From assembly GCA_964511185.1 (NCBI GenBank), contig CAZEDU010000103.1, positions 1 to 18,098 of the forward strand: 18,098 nucleotides of DNA, read 5' to 3'. The first letter of the stretch is position 1. Each line of letters begins with the position of its first letter. This document shows positions 1-6,964 of this stretch, piece by piece. The notes under the pieces were generated by a model, which worked only from the letters and a program-made list of their open reading frames with translations, searched no databases and had not been told where the DNA came from. The position numbers were made by a program, and so were the translations under genes. The DNA comes from CAZEDU01 sp964511185 (GTDB lineage Bacteria > Myxococcota > Myxococcia > Myxococcales > Myxococcaceae).

Positions 1-2
1 TC

Positions 3-1466
3 AACGCGCGCGTGGTGAAGGTGAACGGGAAGTTGGTGGAGCAGGTCTTCCGCGCCGGCGTGCCGGGCAAAGTGCCCGCCGGGCTGTACGCCGAAGAGCT
101 CGAGCGCGTGAACGCCGCGCTCCAAGAGGCGCAGAAGCACGCGGGGCCCGCGCAGAAGGCCGCGCTCGGCAAGCTCGTCCGGTACTTCGGGACCGGCGAC
201 CTCAAAGACTGGGACGCGTACAACATCGCCTGGCTCAAGGCGAACCCGATGGTGGACGCGAACATCGGCTTCATCGAGTCGTACGTCGACGCGCGCGGCG
301 CGAAGGGCCAGTGGGAGGCGCTCGTCAACTACCGCGACGCGGGCGAGAACCGCGTGATGGAGCTGATGGCGAAGAAGGCGCAGTACTTCGAGGACCGCAT
401 GCCCTGGCCCCCGGCGTACCGCCGCAAGAACATCACCCTGCCGGTCTCGAAGGCCATCCGCCTGGTGACCGCCTACCCTCAGCCGCCCGCCGGCATCAAC
501 CTGCCCAACGAGCAGCACATCCGTCAGAAGTACGGCAGCAAGAGCGTGATGGTGTCGAACACGATGGAGGCGGCGGCTGCGATCAAGCGCCTGCCGCTCG
601 CGCTCGAGTTCTCGCGGACCGAGGAAGAGCGGGAGCAGGCGAAGAAGCACTCGGTGCTCGCGCGCAAGTGGCTGGTCGCGTTTCACGAGGTGGCCGGCCA
701 CGCCTCGGGCCAGGTCGACCCCGCGCTCAAGGGCGACCCGTCGAGCCACCTGAAAGAGTTCGACAACACGCTGGAGGAGGCGCGGGCGGATCTGGTCGCG
801 CTCTGGCACGCGTTTGATCCAGCGCTGGCCGAGCTCGACCCGCACTACGAAGAGGTCGCCCGGCAGATGTACCGCGACTTCCTCATCGAGGGCCTCACCA
901 ACCTGCACCGGGTGGAGAAAGGCGACCACTACGAAGAGGACCACCAGCGCGGCCACCACATGACGGTGAACGTGCTGATGGAGAAGGGCGCCGTGCAGCA
1001 GGTGACCGAGGGCAACCCCAAGCGCACCTACTGGGTGGTGACCGACTTCCAGAAGATGCGCGCGGCGGTCGGCGAGCTGCTCAGCCAGCTGATGATCATC
1101 AAAGCCACGGGCGACTACGCCGGCATCAAGGCGCTGGTCGAGAAGCACGGCATCCGCTTCGACCCCAAGCTGCGCGACGAGGTGGTCGCGCGCGTGCGGA
1201 GCGCGAACGTGCCGACCGTCACTGTGATGACCTCTCCGCGGCTGGTGCCGGTGCTCGGGCCGAAGGGCGCGCTGGTCGACGTGAAGGTCGAGCACGACCA
1301 GGGCTTCATCGAGCAACACCTGGAGCGCGCGCTGCTCGGGGCGATGACGCCGGCGGAGGCGACGAAGGTCGCGGCCGGCTTGAGGCCCACCCGTGAAGCG
1401 CTGCGCGAGGCGTTCTTGAAGCGCACGCAGAAGCCGAGCCCCGCGCGCAACCGCCGTACGAACTGA
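3..1466 (+). CDS. Peptidase M49 (dipeptidyl-peptidase III family), 5' end outside window
   Basis: This is a zinc metallopeptidase of the DPP III family, which removes dipeptides from peptide N-termini. The family signature HEXXGH is present as HEVAGH (bases 684-701), with the two zinc-binding His and the catalytic Glu. About 25 residues later EEARAD (774-791) matches the second family motif EECRAE/D and supplies the third zinc ligand. The reading frame is open back to the left edge; GTG codons at 12 and 15 have no ribosome binding site before them, and bacterial M49 proteins are usually longer than the roughly 488 codons here. I therefore read it as truncated at the 5' end. No signal peptide can be judged. 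The C-terminus is basic (KRTQKPSPARNRRTN). A perfect hairpin overlaps the stop codon. The two motifs in the right order and spacing make the family call firm; substrate is unknown. Confidence 0.88.
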   Translation, partial: NARVVKVNGKLVEQVFRAGVPGKVPAGLYAEELERVNAALQEAQKHAGPAQKAALGKLVRYFGTGDLKDWDAYNIAWLKANPMVDANIGFIESYVDARGAKGQWEALVNYRDAGENRVMELMAKKAQYFEDRMPWPPAYRRKNITLPVSKAIRLVTAYPQPPAGINLPNEQHIRQKYGSKSVMVSNTMEAAAAIKRLPLALEFSRTEEEREQAKKHSVLARKWLVAFHEVAGHASGQVDPALKGDPSSHLKEFDNTLEEARADLVALWHAFDPALAELDPHYEEVARQMYRDFLIEGLTNLHRVEKGDHYEEDHQRGHHMTVNVLMEKGAVQQVTEGNPKRTYWVVTDFQKMRAAVGELLSQLMIIKATGDYAGIKALVEKHGIRFDPKLRDEVVARVRSANVPTVTVMTSPRLVPVLGPKGALVDVKVEHDQGFIEQHLERALLGAMTPAEATKVAAGLRPTREALREAFLKRTQKPSPARNRRTN

Positions 1467-1499
1467 AGGCGCACCCGCCTCGAGCGAATGCGCCTTCAG
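1463..1499. terminator. Bidirectional hairpin between convergent genes
   Basis: A perfect 11-bp inverted repeat: CTGAAGGCGCA at 1463-1473 and TGCGCCTTCAG at 1489-1499, with a 15-nt loop. The left arm includes the M49 stop codon (1464-1466). It sits between two genes that end toward each other. Neither side has a U-tract, so it is a terminator-like or 3'-end stabilising structure rather than a textbook intrinsic terminator. Confidence 0.6.
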
Positions 1500-1525
1500 G
1501 AAAACGAACCGACTTTCGAAGCGGG

Positions 1526-1732
1526 CTACTTCGCGGCAGGCGCGGGGGCGGCGGCCGGAGCGGCGGCCTCCTCGCCCTTCTTCTCCTCGCCCTTCTTGCC
1601 CTTCTTCTTCGCGTCCTTCGCGTCGGCGGGCTTGGCCTCGCCCGCGGCGGGCGCCGGAGCGGCCGGGGCCGGATCAGCAGCGAACGCACCGTACGACAGG
1701 GTCAGAACAGCGGCAGCCAGGAAGCGCTTCAT
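1526..1732 (-). CDS. Small exported Ala/Pro/Lys/Glu-rich protein, 68 aa
   Basis: I do not recognise a named family. The protein starts with a clear Sec signal peptide, MKRFLAAAVLTLSYGAFA, with likely cleavage before ADPAP. The mature part of about 50 residues is low complexity: an Ala/Pro stretch, a Lys/Glu/Gly stretch around residues 41-55, then another Ala/Pro tail. The start is set by the signal peptide and by GGAG about nine bases upstream on the minus strand; the frame stays open further upstream, but that part runs into the intergenic region and has no signal peptide. Such short, charged, disordered exported proteins are common in myxobacterial genomes and usually annotated hypothetical. 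It is convergent with the M49 gene and divergent from the histidine kinase. Function unknown. Confidence 0.72.
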   Translation of the reverse strand: MKRFLAAAVLTLSYGAFAADPAPAAPAPAAGEAKPADAKDAKKKGKKGEEKKGEEAAAPAAAPAPAAK

Positions 1733-1844
1733 TTGGGTTCTCTCCGGGTTCAACGTGGGGACAAACGGATGCGAGATGCCTCCGCGGCCCGACGGTCGCA
1801 GCACCCCCCATGCCACCCGCGAAATGACTACGAATCTTCTCGTG

Positions 1845-1901
1845 GGGTTGGGGAGGTTGCCCTCAGACGTTCGGCAGGCCTGTGGATAAAATCCCCAACC
1901 C
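1845..1901. promoter_or_regulatory. 10-bp inverted repeat in divergent intergenic region
   Basis: GGGTTGGGGA (1845-1854) and TCCCCAACCC (1892-1901) form a perfect inverted repeat with 37 bases between the arms. The right arm overlaps TAAAAT (1887-1892), which matches five of six bases of a sigma-70 -10 element on the plus strand. It lies between the small exported protein gene and the histidine kinase gene. An operator or a leader structure is plausible; no regulator can be named. Confidence 0.35.
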
Positions 1902-1979
1902 GCGCGGGATGTCGGGAGGTCGGCCCCTGAACAGCCGCCCGGCCGTGGCGTCCGGCCCTTTGTGCTAGACGCTCCGCAC

Positions 1980-3398
1980 GTGAGCTCGCGGATATCCATT
2001 CGCGGTTACCGCGCCGGTTATCTGTTCGTCATCGCCCTGCTGGGTGGCGTGGCGGTGTTCTCGCTGTGGAGCGAGCTGCGCACCAAGGCGAAGGTCAACA
2101 CGCTGGTGTCGAAGGCGTTGGAGCGCGACGCGCTCATCGCGTTGATCCGCGTCGACGCGCTCTTGCTGGAAGCGGCGGTCGACGACCACATCCGCGCGGT
2201 GACGGACGAAGAGCGCAAAGACGCCGACGACGAGATGAACTTCATCCTCGACGAGATTCGCACCGCGAGCGACCAGTACACCGACGACCTGCCGCCCGGC
2301 GAAGCCGAGGTGTGGAAGCGCTTCGAGAACGTCTCGGAAGCGCTGGTCAAGGAGGTCCGCAGCGCGGTCCGTTACTCGAACCGCAAAGAGGCCGAGCTCG
2401 CCCGCAAGCACCTCATCGAGGAGGTGCGGCCCATCACCTACGACTTGGACGCGTCGGCCGCGGAGCTCACCAAGAAGAACGCCGAAGAGACCAAGCTGCT
2501 GCTCAAGCATCTGGAGGACATTCGCCTGCGCGCCACGGTGCTCGGCGCGGCGGTGGCGGCGGTCGCGGTGCTCTTGTCGCTCATCGTGGGCTGGCGCGTG
2601 TCGAAGCTGCTCGCCAAGCAGGAGGCGACGATTCGAGCGCAGCTCGCCGAGCTGGCGCGCCGCAACCAGGAGCTCGACGCGTTCGCCAGCCGGGTGGCGC
2701 ACGACCTGATCAGCCCGCTCTCGCCGCTCAAGGGCTACTTGACGATGGCGCGGCGCGCGAAGGCGCTGCAGCAGGACGAGAACGTCAAGGAGCTGCTCGC
2801 GCAGGCGGAGTCGAGCGCCGGCCGCATGAGCGAGCTGATCGAAGCGCTCTTGCGCTTCTGCCGCGCAGGCAAGGTCGGTGAGCCGACGGTGGCCGAGCTC
2901 GACACCGCGGTGACCACCATCCTGCTCGAGGTGGCGCAGACCGCGCAGGCGCACGGCGTTCAACTGGAGCGGCAGCTCGAGCGCACCGTGCCCGTCGCCT
3001 GCCCCGCGCAGCTGCTTCAGTCCATCGCGCAGAACCTCTTGTCGAACGCGGTGAAGTACTCCGCCGGCCGCGACGACGCGCGCGTGCAGGTCCGGGTGGC
3101 GAAGGAGAAGGCGCACGCGGTGCTCGAGGTCTCCGACAACGGCATCGGGATGAGCGCGGCGTCGCTGCAGCAGCTCTTCCAGCCGTTCTTCCGCGCGCCC
3201 GAGGCCAAGGGGCTGCCGGGCCACGGCTTGGGCCTGGCCACCACCAAGCGGCTGGTCGAGGCGCACGGCGGCGCCATCCAGGTCACGAGCGCGCCCGACG
3301 AGGGCACCCGGGTCGTCGTTCGCTTCCCGCTCGCGCACACCACCGACACACCGCCGCGCCGCGCGACGCAGCCGGAGCTGGCGCGAGGTGCCGCATGA
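1980..3398 (+). CDS. Membrane sensor histidine kinase, 472 aa
   Basis: A two-component sensor kinase. TM1 is at about residues 11-31 and TM2 at about 185-205, enclosing roughly 150 mostly helical, charged residues as the periplasmic sensing region. There is no recognisable PAS domain and no clear HAMP; a short coiled linker leads to the HisKA motif VAHDLISPL with phospho-acceptor His241 (CAC at 2700). The ATPase domain has the N box (QNLLSNAVKYS), G1 (DNGIGMS), F box (FQPFF) and G2 (GHGLGLATTKRL). All kinase motifs are intact. I chose GTG at 1980 because TGTGCTAGAC just upstream looks like a -10 region that would give an almost leaderless message; an in-frame GTG at 1962 is the alternative. 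The stop overlaps the next gene as ATGA, so kinase and regulator are translationally coupled and almost certainly partners. The signal sensed is unknown. Confidence 0.9.
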   Translation: MSSRISIRGYRAGYLFVIALLGGVAVFSLWSELRTKAKVNTLVSKALERDALIALIRVDALLLEAAVDDHIRAVTDEERKDADDEMNFILDEIRTASDQYTDDLPPGEAEVWKRFENVSEALVKEVRSAVRYSNRKEAELARKHLIEEVRPITYDLDASAAELTKKNAEETKLLLKHLEDIRLRATVLGAAVAAVAVLLSLIVGWRVSKLLAKQEATIRAQLAELARRNQELDAFASRVAHDLISPLSPLKGYLTMARRAKALQQDENVKELLAQAESSAGRMSELIEALLRFCRAGKVGEPTVAELDTAVTTILLEVAQTAQAHGVQLERQLERTVPVACPAQLLQSIAQNLLSNAVKYSAGRDDARVQVRVAKEKAHAVLEVSDNGIGMSAASLQQLFQPFFRAPEAKGLPGHGLGLATTKRLVEAHGGAIQVTSAPDEGTRVVVRFPLAHTTDTPPRRATQPELARGAA

Positions 3399-4762
3399 CG
3401 GACGTGCCCCGCATCCTGGTGGTGGACGATGATCCGCACGCGCGGGACCTGCTGCGGCGGCTGCTCTCGTCGTTCGGCGACATTCGGGAGGCGGGAGACG
3501 CCCAAGGCGCGACGCAGGCGTTGAGCGCGGGGCCGGTGGACTTGGTGCTCACCGACATGGCGATGCCCGACCCGTCGGATGGGCTCAAGGTGCTCAAAGC
3601 CGCGAAGGAGCGCTGCCCCGACGCGCCGGTCGTCATCGTCACCGCGTACGGCAACATCGAAGGCGCGCTGGACACGATTCAGAAAGGCGCGTTCGACTAC
3701 CTGTCCAAGCCGTTCGACGTGGACGCCATCGTGCGCGTGGTGGCCCGCGCGCTCGAGCAGAAGCGGCTGGTGGAAGAGAACCGGAACTTGAAGCAGCGCG
3801 CGCAGCAGACGACCCTGGTCGGTCGCAGCGCGGCGATTCTCGAGGTGTACAAGCAGGTGGCGCGCGCGGCGTCGACGCACGTGCCGGTGCTGATCACCGG
3901 CGAGACCGGCACCGGGAAGGAACAGGTCGCCCGCGCCCTGCACCAGCGCTCGCTCCGCGCGGCCGGGCCGTTCATCCCCGTCGACTGCGGCGCCATCAGC
4001 GAGTCGCTGATGGAGAGCGAGCTGTTCGGCCACGCGAAAGGCGCCTTCACCGGCGCCTCGGGCGCGCGCCGCGGCCTGTTCGAGGAGGCGAGCGGCGGCA
4101 CGCTCTTCCTGGACGAGATCGGCGACGTGGGACCGAAGGTGCAGTCGCAGCTGATGCGCGTGCTGCAGGAGAATGAAATCCGCCGCGTCGGCGAGAGCGC
4201 GCCCATCAAGGTCGACGTGCGCGTGGTGGCGGCGACGAACAAGGATCTGACGCAGCTCGTCTCCGAAGGGCGCTTCCGCGAAGACCTGCTCTACCGCCTC
4301 GACGTCGTGCACTTGAAGCTGCCGCCCCTGCGGGAGCGGCGGGAGGACATCCCGGCGCTGGTCGACCACTTCGCGTCGACCCACGCCCGCGGCGGCGTGC
4401 GGCCCGTGGTGACGAAGGAGGCGATGGACCGGCTGGTGCAGTACGACTGGCCGGGCAACGTGCGACAGCTGGAGAACGTCGTCGCCCGCGCGCTCGCCTT
4501 GAACATGACCGGCGTGCTCACGCCGCAGGACATCCCCGAGCCGATCGGGACCGCGCCGAAGAAGCTCACCGGGCTGGCGGCCGATACCCCGAGCCTCGCC
4601 GAGCTGTGCCGTCGCTACGCGGCGCACGTGCTGCAACTGGTGGGCGGCAACAAGTCGGAAGCCGCGCGGCTGCTCGAGGTGGACCGAAAGACGCTCTACA
4701 AGCTGCTCGCGCCGCTGCCCACGTCCAAGGAGAACACGGACGAGGGCGAGACGACGGGTTGA
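3395..4762 (+). CDS. NtrC-family sigma-54-dependent response regulator, 455 aa
   Basis: Partner of the upstream kinase; its ATG overlaps the kinase stop. Three domains are visible. The receiver (about 5-120) has acidic Asp11/12, phospho-acceptor Asp54 in VLTDMAMP, Thr83 and Lys105. The AAA+ domain (about 140-370) has Walker A GETGTGKE at 169-176, the sigma-54 contact loop GAFTGA at 216-221, Walker B GTLFLDE at 235-241, and the conserved RVVAATNKDL and YDWPGNVRQLENV segments. The C-terminal Fis-type helix-turn-helix is in GGNKSEAARLLEVDRKTLYKLL (about 415-437). It is a full-length, complete enhancer-binding protein that would activate sigma-54 promoters after phosphorylation. No -24/-12 promoter was recognised in the window, so its targets probably lie elsewhere. 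Confidence 0.95.
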   Translation: MTDVPRILVVDDDPHARDLLRRLLSSFGDIREAGDAQGATQALSAGPVDLVLTDMAMPDPSDGLKVLKAAKERCPDAPVVIVTAYGNIEGALDTIQKGAFDYLSKPFDVDAIVRVVARALEQKRLVEENRNLKQRAQQTTLVGRSAAILEVYKQVARAASTHVPVLITGETGTGKEQVARALHQRSLRAAGPFIPVDCGAISESLMESELFGHAKGAFTGASGARRGLFEEASGGTLFLDEIGDVGPKVQSQLMRVLQENEIRRVGESAPIKVDVRVVAATNKDLTQLVSEGRFREDLLYRLDVVHLKLPPLRERREDIPALVDHFASTHARGGVRPVVTKEAMDRLVQYDWPGNVRQLENVVARALALNMTGVLTPQDIPEPIGTAPKKLTGLAADTPSLAELCRRYAAHVLQLVGGNKSEAARLLEVDRKTLYKLLAPLPTSKENTDEGETTG

Positions 4763-4783
4763 AGCGCCTCAGGCGGGGGCTTC
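4761..4783. terminator. Hairpin spanning both stop codons of convergent genes
   Basis: GAAGC (4761-4765) pairs with GCTTC (4779-4783), with an inner GCC/GGC pairing. It covers the last bases of the response regulator stop and the stop of the glutaredoxin-like gene. On the plus strand it is followed by GTTCTCC. Short and weak, but it fits the pattern at the other convergent junctions. Confidence 0.35.
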
Positions 4784-5038
4784 GTTCTCCAGCAGCGCGT
4801 CGAGCTGGCCTTCCCGCTCGAGCTGGTAGAGCGCGGCCGCGCCGCCGATACGTCGATCGCCGATGAAGATTTGCGGCGTCCGACAGGCGCCGTTCGACCG
4901 CTGAAGCATCTCGCGCTTGGGCGCGCCGCCGTCGCTCACGTCGATTTCCTGGTAGCGCACAAGCTTGACCGCGAGCAGCTCCTTCGCCCGACGGCAGTCC
5001 AGACTTCCCCGCTTGGTGTAGATGGTGATCGGCTTCAC
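4769..5038 (-). CDS. Glutaredoxin-like protein with SxxC active site, 89 aa
   Basis: The thioredoxin/glutaredoxin fold is recognisable from KPITIYTKR (first strand), the active-site loop, TPQIFIGDRRIGG (cis-Pro loop, Pro55) and the C-terminal helix ALYQLEREGQLDALL. In glutaredoxins the loop reads CxxC or CxxS and the first Cys attacks the disulfide. Here the loop is GSLDC: Ser12 replaces the first Cys and Cys15 is kept. The Ser codon is AGT, one base from TGT. A normal glutaredoxin mechanism is therefore not expected; a single-Cys variant, a binding protein or a sequencing error are possible. The start is GTG 5038, since the frame continues upstream into the divergent Maf gene without a better start; no clear ribosome binding site is seen. 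Length is normal for the family. Confidence 0.82.
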   Translation of the reverse strand: MKPITIYTKRGSLDCRRAKELLAVKLVRYQEIDVSDGGAPKREMLQRSNGACRTPQIFIGDRRIGGAAALYQLEREGQLDALLENEAPA

Positions 5039-5083
5039 ACCGCGCGAAGCTAAGGACGGAGGCCGCTTGAAGAAAGGTGCCGC

Positions 5084-5674
5084 ATGGCGTGGTCCGAGCT
5101 GATTCTGGCGTCCACTTCGGCGGCGCGTCGCGCCTTGATGGACAGCCTCAAGCTGCCCTACCGCGCGGTGTCCCCCGACGTCGAGGAAGCGCTGCCCGCG
5201 GGCACGCCAGTGGACGTGGCCGTGCAGCGGCTCGCCGAGCGCAAGGCCGCGGCGGTGCTGGCGCGCTTCCCGGACGCGCTCGTCATCGGGTCGGATCAGC
5301 TCGTCTCGCTCGACGGCGAGGCGCTCGGCAAACCACCCGACGTCGAGGCGGCGCGCCAGCAGCTGGGCCGCATGCTGGGTCGCGAGCACCGCATCCTCAC
5401 TGGCCTCGCGGTGCTGGGCCGCGGCTTTCGACGGGTCGAGCTCGACGTCACCACGCTCGCGCTGTACCCGCTCTCGGCGGACGAGCTGGAGCGCTACCTG
5501 CGCCTGGAGGAGTGGCGCGGCTGCGCCGGCAGCTACCGGGTGGAGGAAGCGGGACAGGCGCTGTTCTCGAAGCTCGAGGGCGACCGCACCGGCGTGCAGG
5601 GGCTGCCGCTGATTCGCCTGGTGCGGTGCTTGCGCGAGGCGGGCGTAACGTTCTTTCCATCGCCTGGAGTTTGA
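5084..5674 (+). CDS. Maf-family nucleotide pyrophosphatase, YceF-like, 196 aa
   Basis: Maf proteins hydrolyse non-canonical or modified nucleoside triphosphates to monophosphates, acting as house-cleaning enzymes. The N-terminal signature LILASTSAARRALMDSL has the conserved Ser and Arg residues, followed by the SPDVEE segment and the catalytic Asp71 in IGSDQ, then LGKP. The tail GVQGLPLIRLVRCLREAG resembles the YceF branch (7-methyl-GTP pyrophosphatase in E. coli) rather than the YhdE/dTTP branch; that subfamily call is from motif memory. Full length. ATG at 5084 is preceded by AAAGGTG at good spacing. It is divergent from the glutaredoxin-like gene with a 45-bp gap. Confidence 0.9.
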   Translation: MAWSELILASTSAARRALMDSLKLPYRAVSPDVEEALPAGTPVDVAVQRLAERKAAAVLARFPDALVIGSDQLVSLDGEALGKPPDVEAARQQLGRMLGREHRILTGLAVLGRGFRRVELDVTTLALYPLSADELERYLRLEEWRGCAGSYRVEEAGQALFSKLEGDRTGVQGLPLIRLVRCLREAGVTFFPSPGV

Positions 5675-5804
5675 CGGGCGAAGGCGGGCCTGGATGGGGA
5701 GCGTGAACTGGGTCACTGGTTCGCCTGCGCTTCGATGGCCCGTGCGCACGCCAAGACACGACCGCCGAACGGCGGTGGGTGCCCGTTCGACGCGTGAGCG
5801 CGCA

Positions 5805-5848
5805 GTGGGCGTGAAAAACGTCGCGGGAGCAACCGATTTCACGCCCAC
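5805..5848. promoter_or_regulatory. 12-bp perfect inverted repeat (possible operator or terminator)
   Basis: GTGGGCGTGAAA at 5805-5816 and TTTCACGCCCAC at 5837-5848, separated by 20 bases. The half-site centres are 32 bp apart, about three helical turns, as expected for two dimers bound on one face of DNA; the same sequence could also fold as an RNA hairpin. It lies about 185 bp before the cysteine peptidase start. Confidence 0.45.
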
Positions 5849-6007
5849 CGCCTGTCAAGCCGCAGCGCCCCGTGCTTTTGAACGCGACCAAACCCCCGGC
5901 CCGAGACGCGGCACCGCTCGGCGGCGTTCGCCCGAGCGCCTGACAATCCATCCCCCCACTCCCTCAGGGCCCCGAGCGCCCGTGCAGGCAACCTGGGGCG
6001 CGGCGTT

Positions 6008-6025
6008 CTCGACAACACCGTCGAG
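6008..6025 (+). promoter_or_regulatory. Leader stem-loop overlapping ribosome binding site
   Basis: CTCGAC (6008-6013), six-base loop AACACC, GTCGAG (6020-6025). The right arm overlaps the first bases of the Shine-Dalgarno GAGGAG (6023-6028) that serves ATG 6033, so folding could mask it. The core TCGACAAnnCCGTCGA recurs at 6929-6944 before the next gene. Confidence 0.45.
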
Positions 6026-6032
6026 GAGCCCC

Positions 6033-6836
6033 ATGCCCATCCCCGTCCGCCCTGCCGCCGGTGTCTCGACGCCCTCCATCGACTCGTCGACGAAGGCCGA
6101 GAAGCCCACCCCAACGGCTTCCACGGCGCGGCCTGATCCGCTGCAGGTCGGCTGGGCGCGCGGGACGACCTTCTCGCGCGTGGATCAGCAAGCGCTGAAC
6201 ACCCACGTCGCCGAAGCGTTGCTCGGCGGCGCCGACGTTCCCGGGCGCGTGCAAGACGGTCCCACCTGCGGCCTGTACGCGCTCGGCATGGTGATGGACT
6301 ACTTCGACAAACAGGACAGCCAGAACCAGAACCCGCTCGTGCAAAGCTCGGACGTGATGCGGTGGGACAGCCACTCGCTGCAGCCCGACACCCACCGGCG
6401 GCTGTTCGACGTCGCGAAGGCGCGCGGCTACACCACGCAAGGCGAGATGTTCTACGCGGACCAGCTCGCGGCGCTCGCCCGCAGCTTCGGCTACCGGGCG
6501 ACCGTGAAGGACGACCTCACGCTCGACGACATCAAGGACACGCTGTCGCGCAACCACCCCGCGCTCATCGCGTTCGACGTGGACTTCCAGGGCAACCCAG
6601 GCCTCTACGGGGGCAAGCGCGCGCACTGGGCGGTCGTCGAAGGCCACTTCGAGAAGGAGGGCGTCGACTACCTGGTCGCCACGCACGGGTGGACCGGCAA
6701 GACCTACGCGTGGCGCGCCAGCGACTTCCTCGCCTCCATCGCGCAGCTCGATACCTCCGACTTCCCTGGCGCGCCGAAGGACATCCGCCAGACGCTCAAG
6801 GGCAAGCTGGTCGAGGTCTTCCCGACGGAGCGGTGA
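6033..6836 (+). CDS. Papain-like cysteine peptidase (C39/ACTMAP-like), 267 aa
   Basis: The sequence QDGPTCGLYALGMVMDYF puts Cys79 at the start of a long helix after a Gly/Pro turn, with Gln74 just before it as an oxyanion-hole candidate. His198 follows in a beta-strand context, RAHWAVVEGHF, then YLVATHGWTGK. This Cys...His order and spacing fit papain-fold peptidases of the C39-like type, and QDGPTCGL is close to what I recall of the eukaryotic actin-maturation protease family (ACTMAP, UPF0692). The third catalytic residue is not obvious. The first 45 residues or so are Pro/Ser/Thr-rich with no signal peptide or membrane segment. The start ATG 6033 has GAGGAG four bases upstream; the longer open frame before it is Arg/Pro-rich noise. 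Cytosolic maturation protease, effector or toxin are all possible; substrate unknown. Confidence 0.7.
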   Translation: MPIPVRPAAGVSTPSIDSSTKAEKPTPTASTARPDPLQVGWARGTTFSRVDQQALNTHVAEALLGGADVPGRVQDGPTCGLYALGMVMDYFDKQDSQNQNPLVQSSDVMRWDSHSLQPDTHRRLFDVAKARGYTTQGEMFYADQLAALARSFGYRATVKDDLTLDDIKDTLSRNHPALIAFDVDFQGNPGLYGGKRAHWAVVEGHFEKEGVDYLVATHGWTGKTYAWRASDFLASIAQLDTSDFPGAPKDIRQTLKGKLVEVFPTER

Positions 6837-6925
6837 AGCCCGCGCTGCCTTCGAGCCAACATTTTCGCAGCGGCGGTGCGCCACGGGGGTTCCTTCCCGC
6901 CAGGTGATTCACACCTTCCTTCGCG

Positions 6926-6947
6926 CTGTCGACAAAGCCGTCGACAG
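6926..6947 (+). promoter_or_regulatory. Leader stem-loop upstream of ribosome binding site
   Basis: CTGTCGAC (6926-6933), loop AAAGCC, GTCGACAG (6940-6947): a perfect 8-bp stem ending four bases before the Shine-Dalgarno GGGAGA (6952-6957) of the next gene. It shares 14 of 16 core bases with the stem-loop at 6009-6024. Confidence 0.5.
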
Positions 6948-6964
6948 AAAAGGGAGACATTCGA

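Larger units (their letters stand above)
5675..6032. other. Structured 358-bp intergenic region, no gene
   Basis: No open frame here has a believable start, ribosome binding site or known motif; a long plus-strand frame that runs into the next gene is Arg/Pro-rich spurious translation. The region contains CCGCCG-AA-CGGCGG (5762-5775), an alternative 7-bp hairpin CGAACGG/CCGTTCG (5766-5789), a 12-bp perfect inverted repeat at 5805-5848, and a stem-loop touching the ribosome binding site at 6008-6025. The first two could end the maf message; the latter two are listed separately. Confidence 0.6.

Noticed and set aside
12..14. GTG at 12 as true start of the M49 gene
   Set aside because: The frame is open to the window edge, no ribosome binding site is visible, and family members are longer.
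1965..3338. 457-codon minus-strand open frame antisense to the kinase
   Set aside because: Shadow of the kinase gene; Arg/Leu/Gln-rich with no recognisable domain or ribosome binding site.
3017..4636. 539-codon minus-strand open frame antisense to the kinase and NtrC regulator
   Set aside because: No motif, Arg/His-rich composition, and the plus strand encodes two complete, motif-rich proteins.
5694..6032. N-terminal extension of the cysteine peptidase
   Set aside because: Arg/Pro/Thr-rich translation through hairpins and inverted repeats; the ATG at 6033 has a good GAGGAG ribosome binding site.
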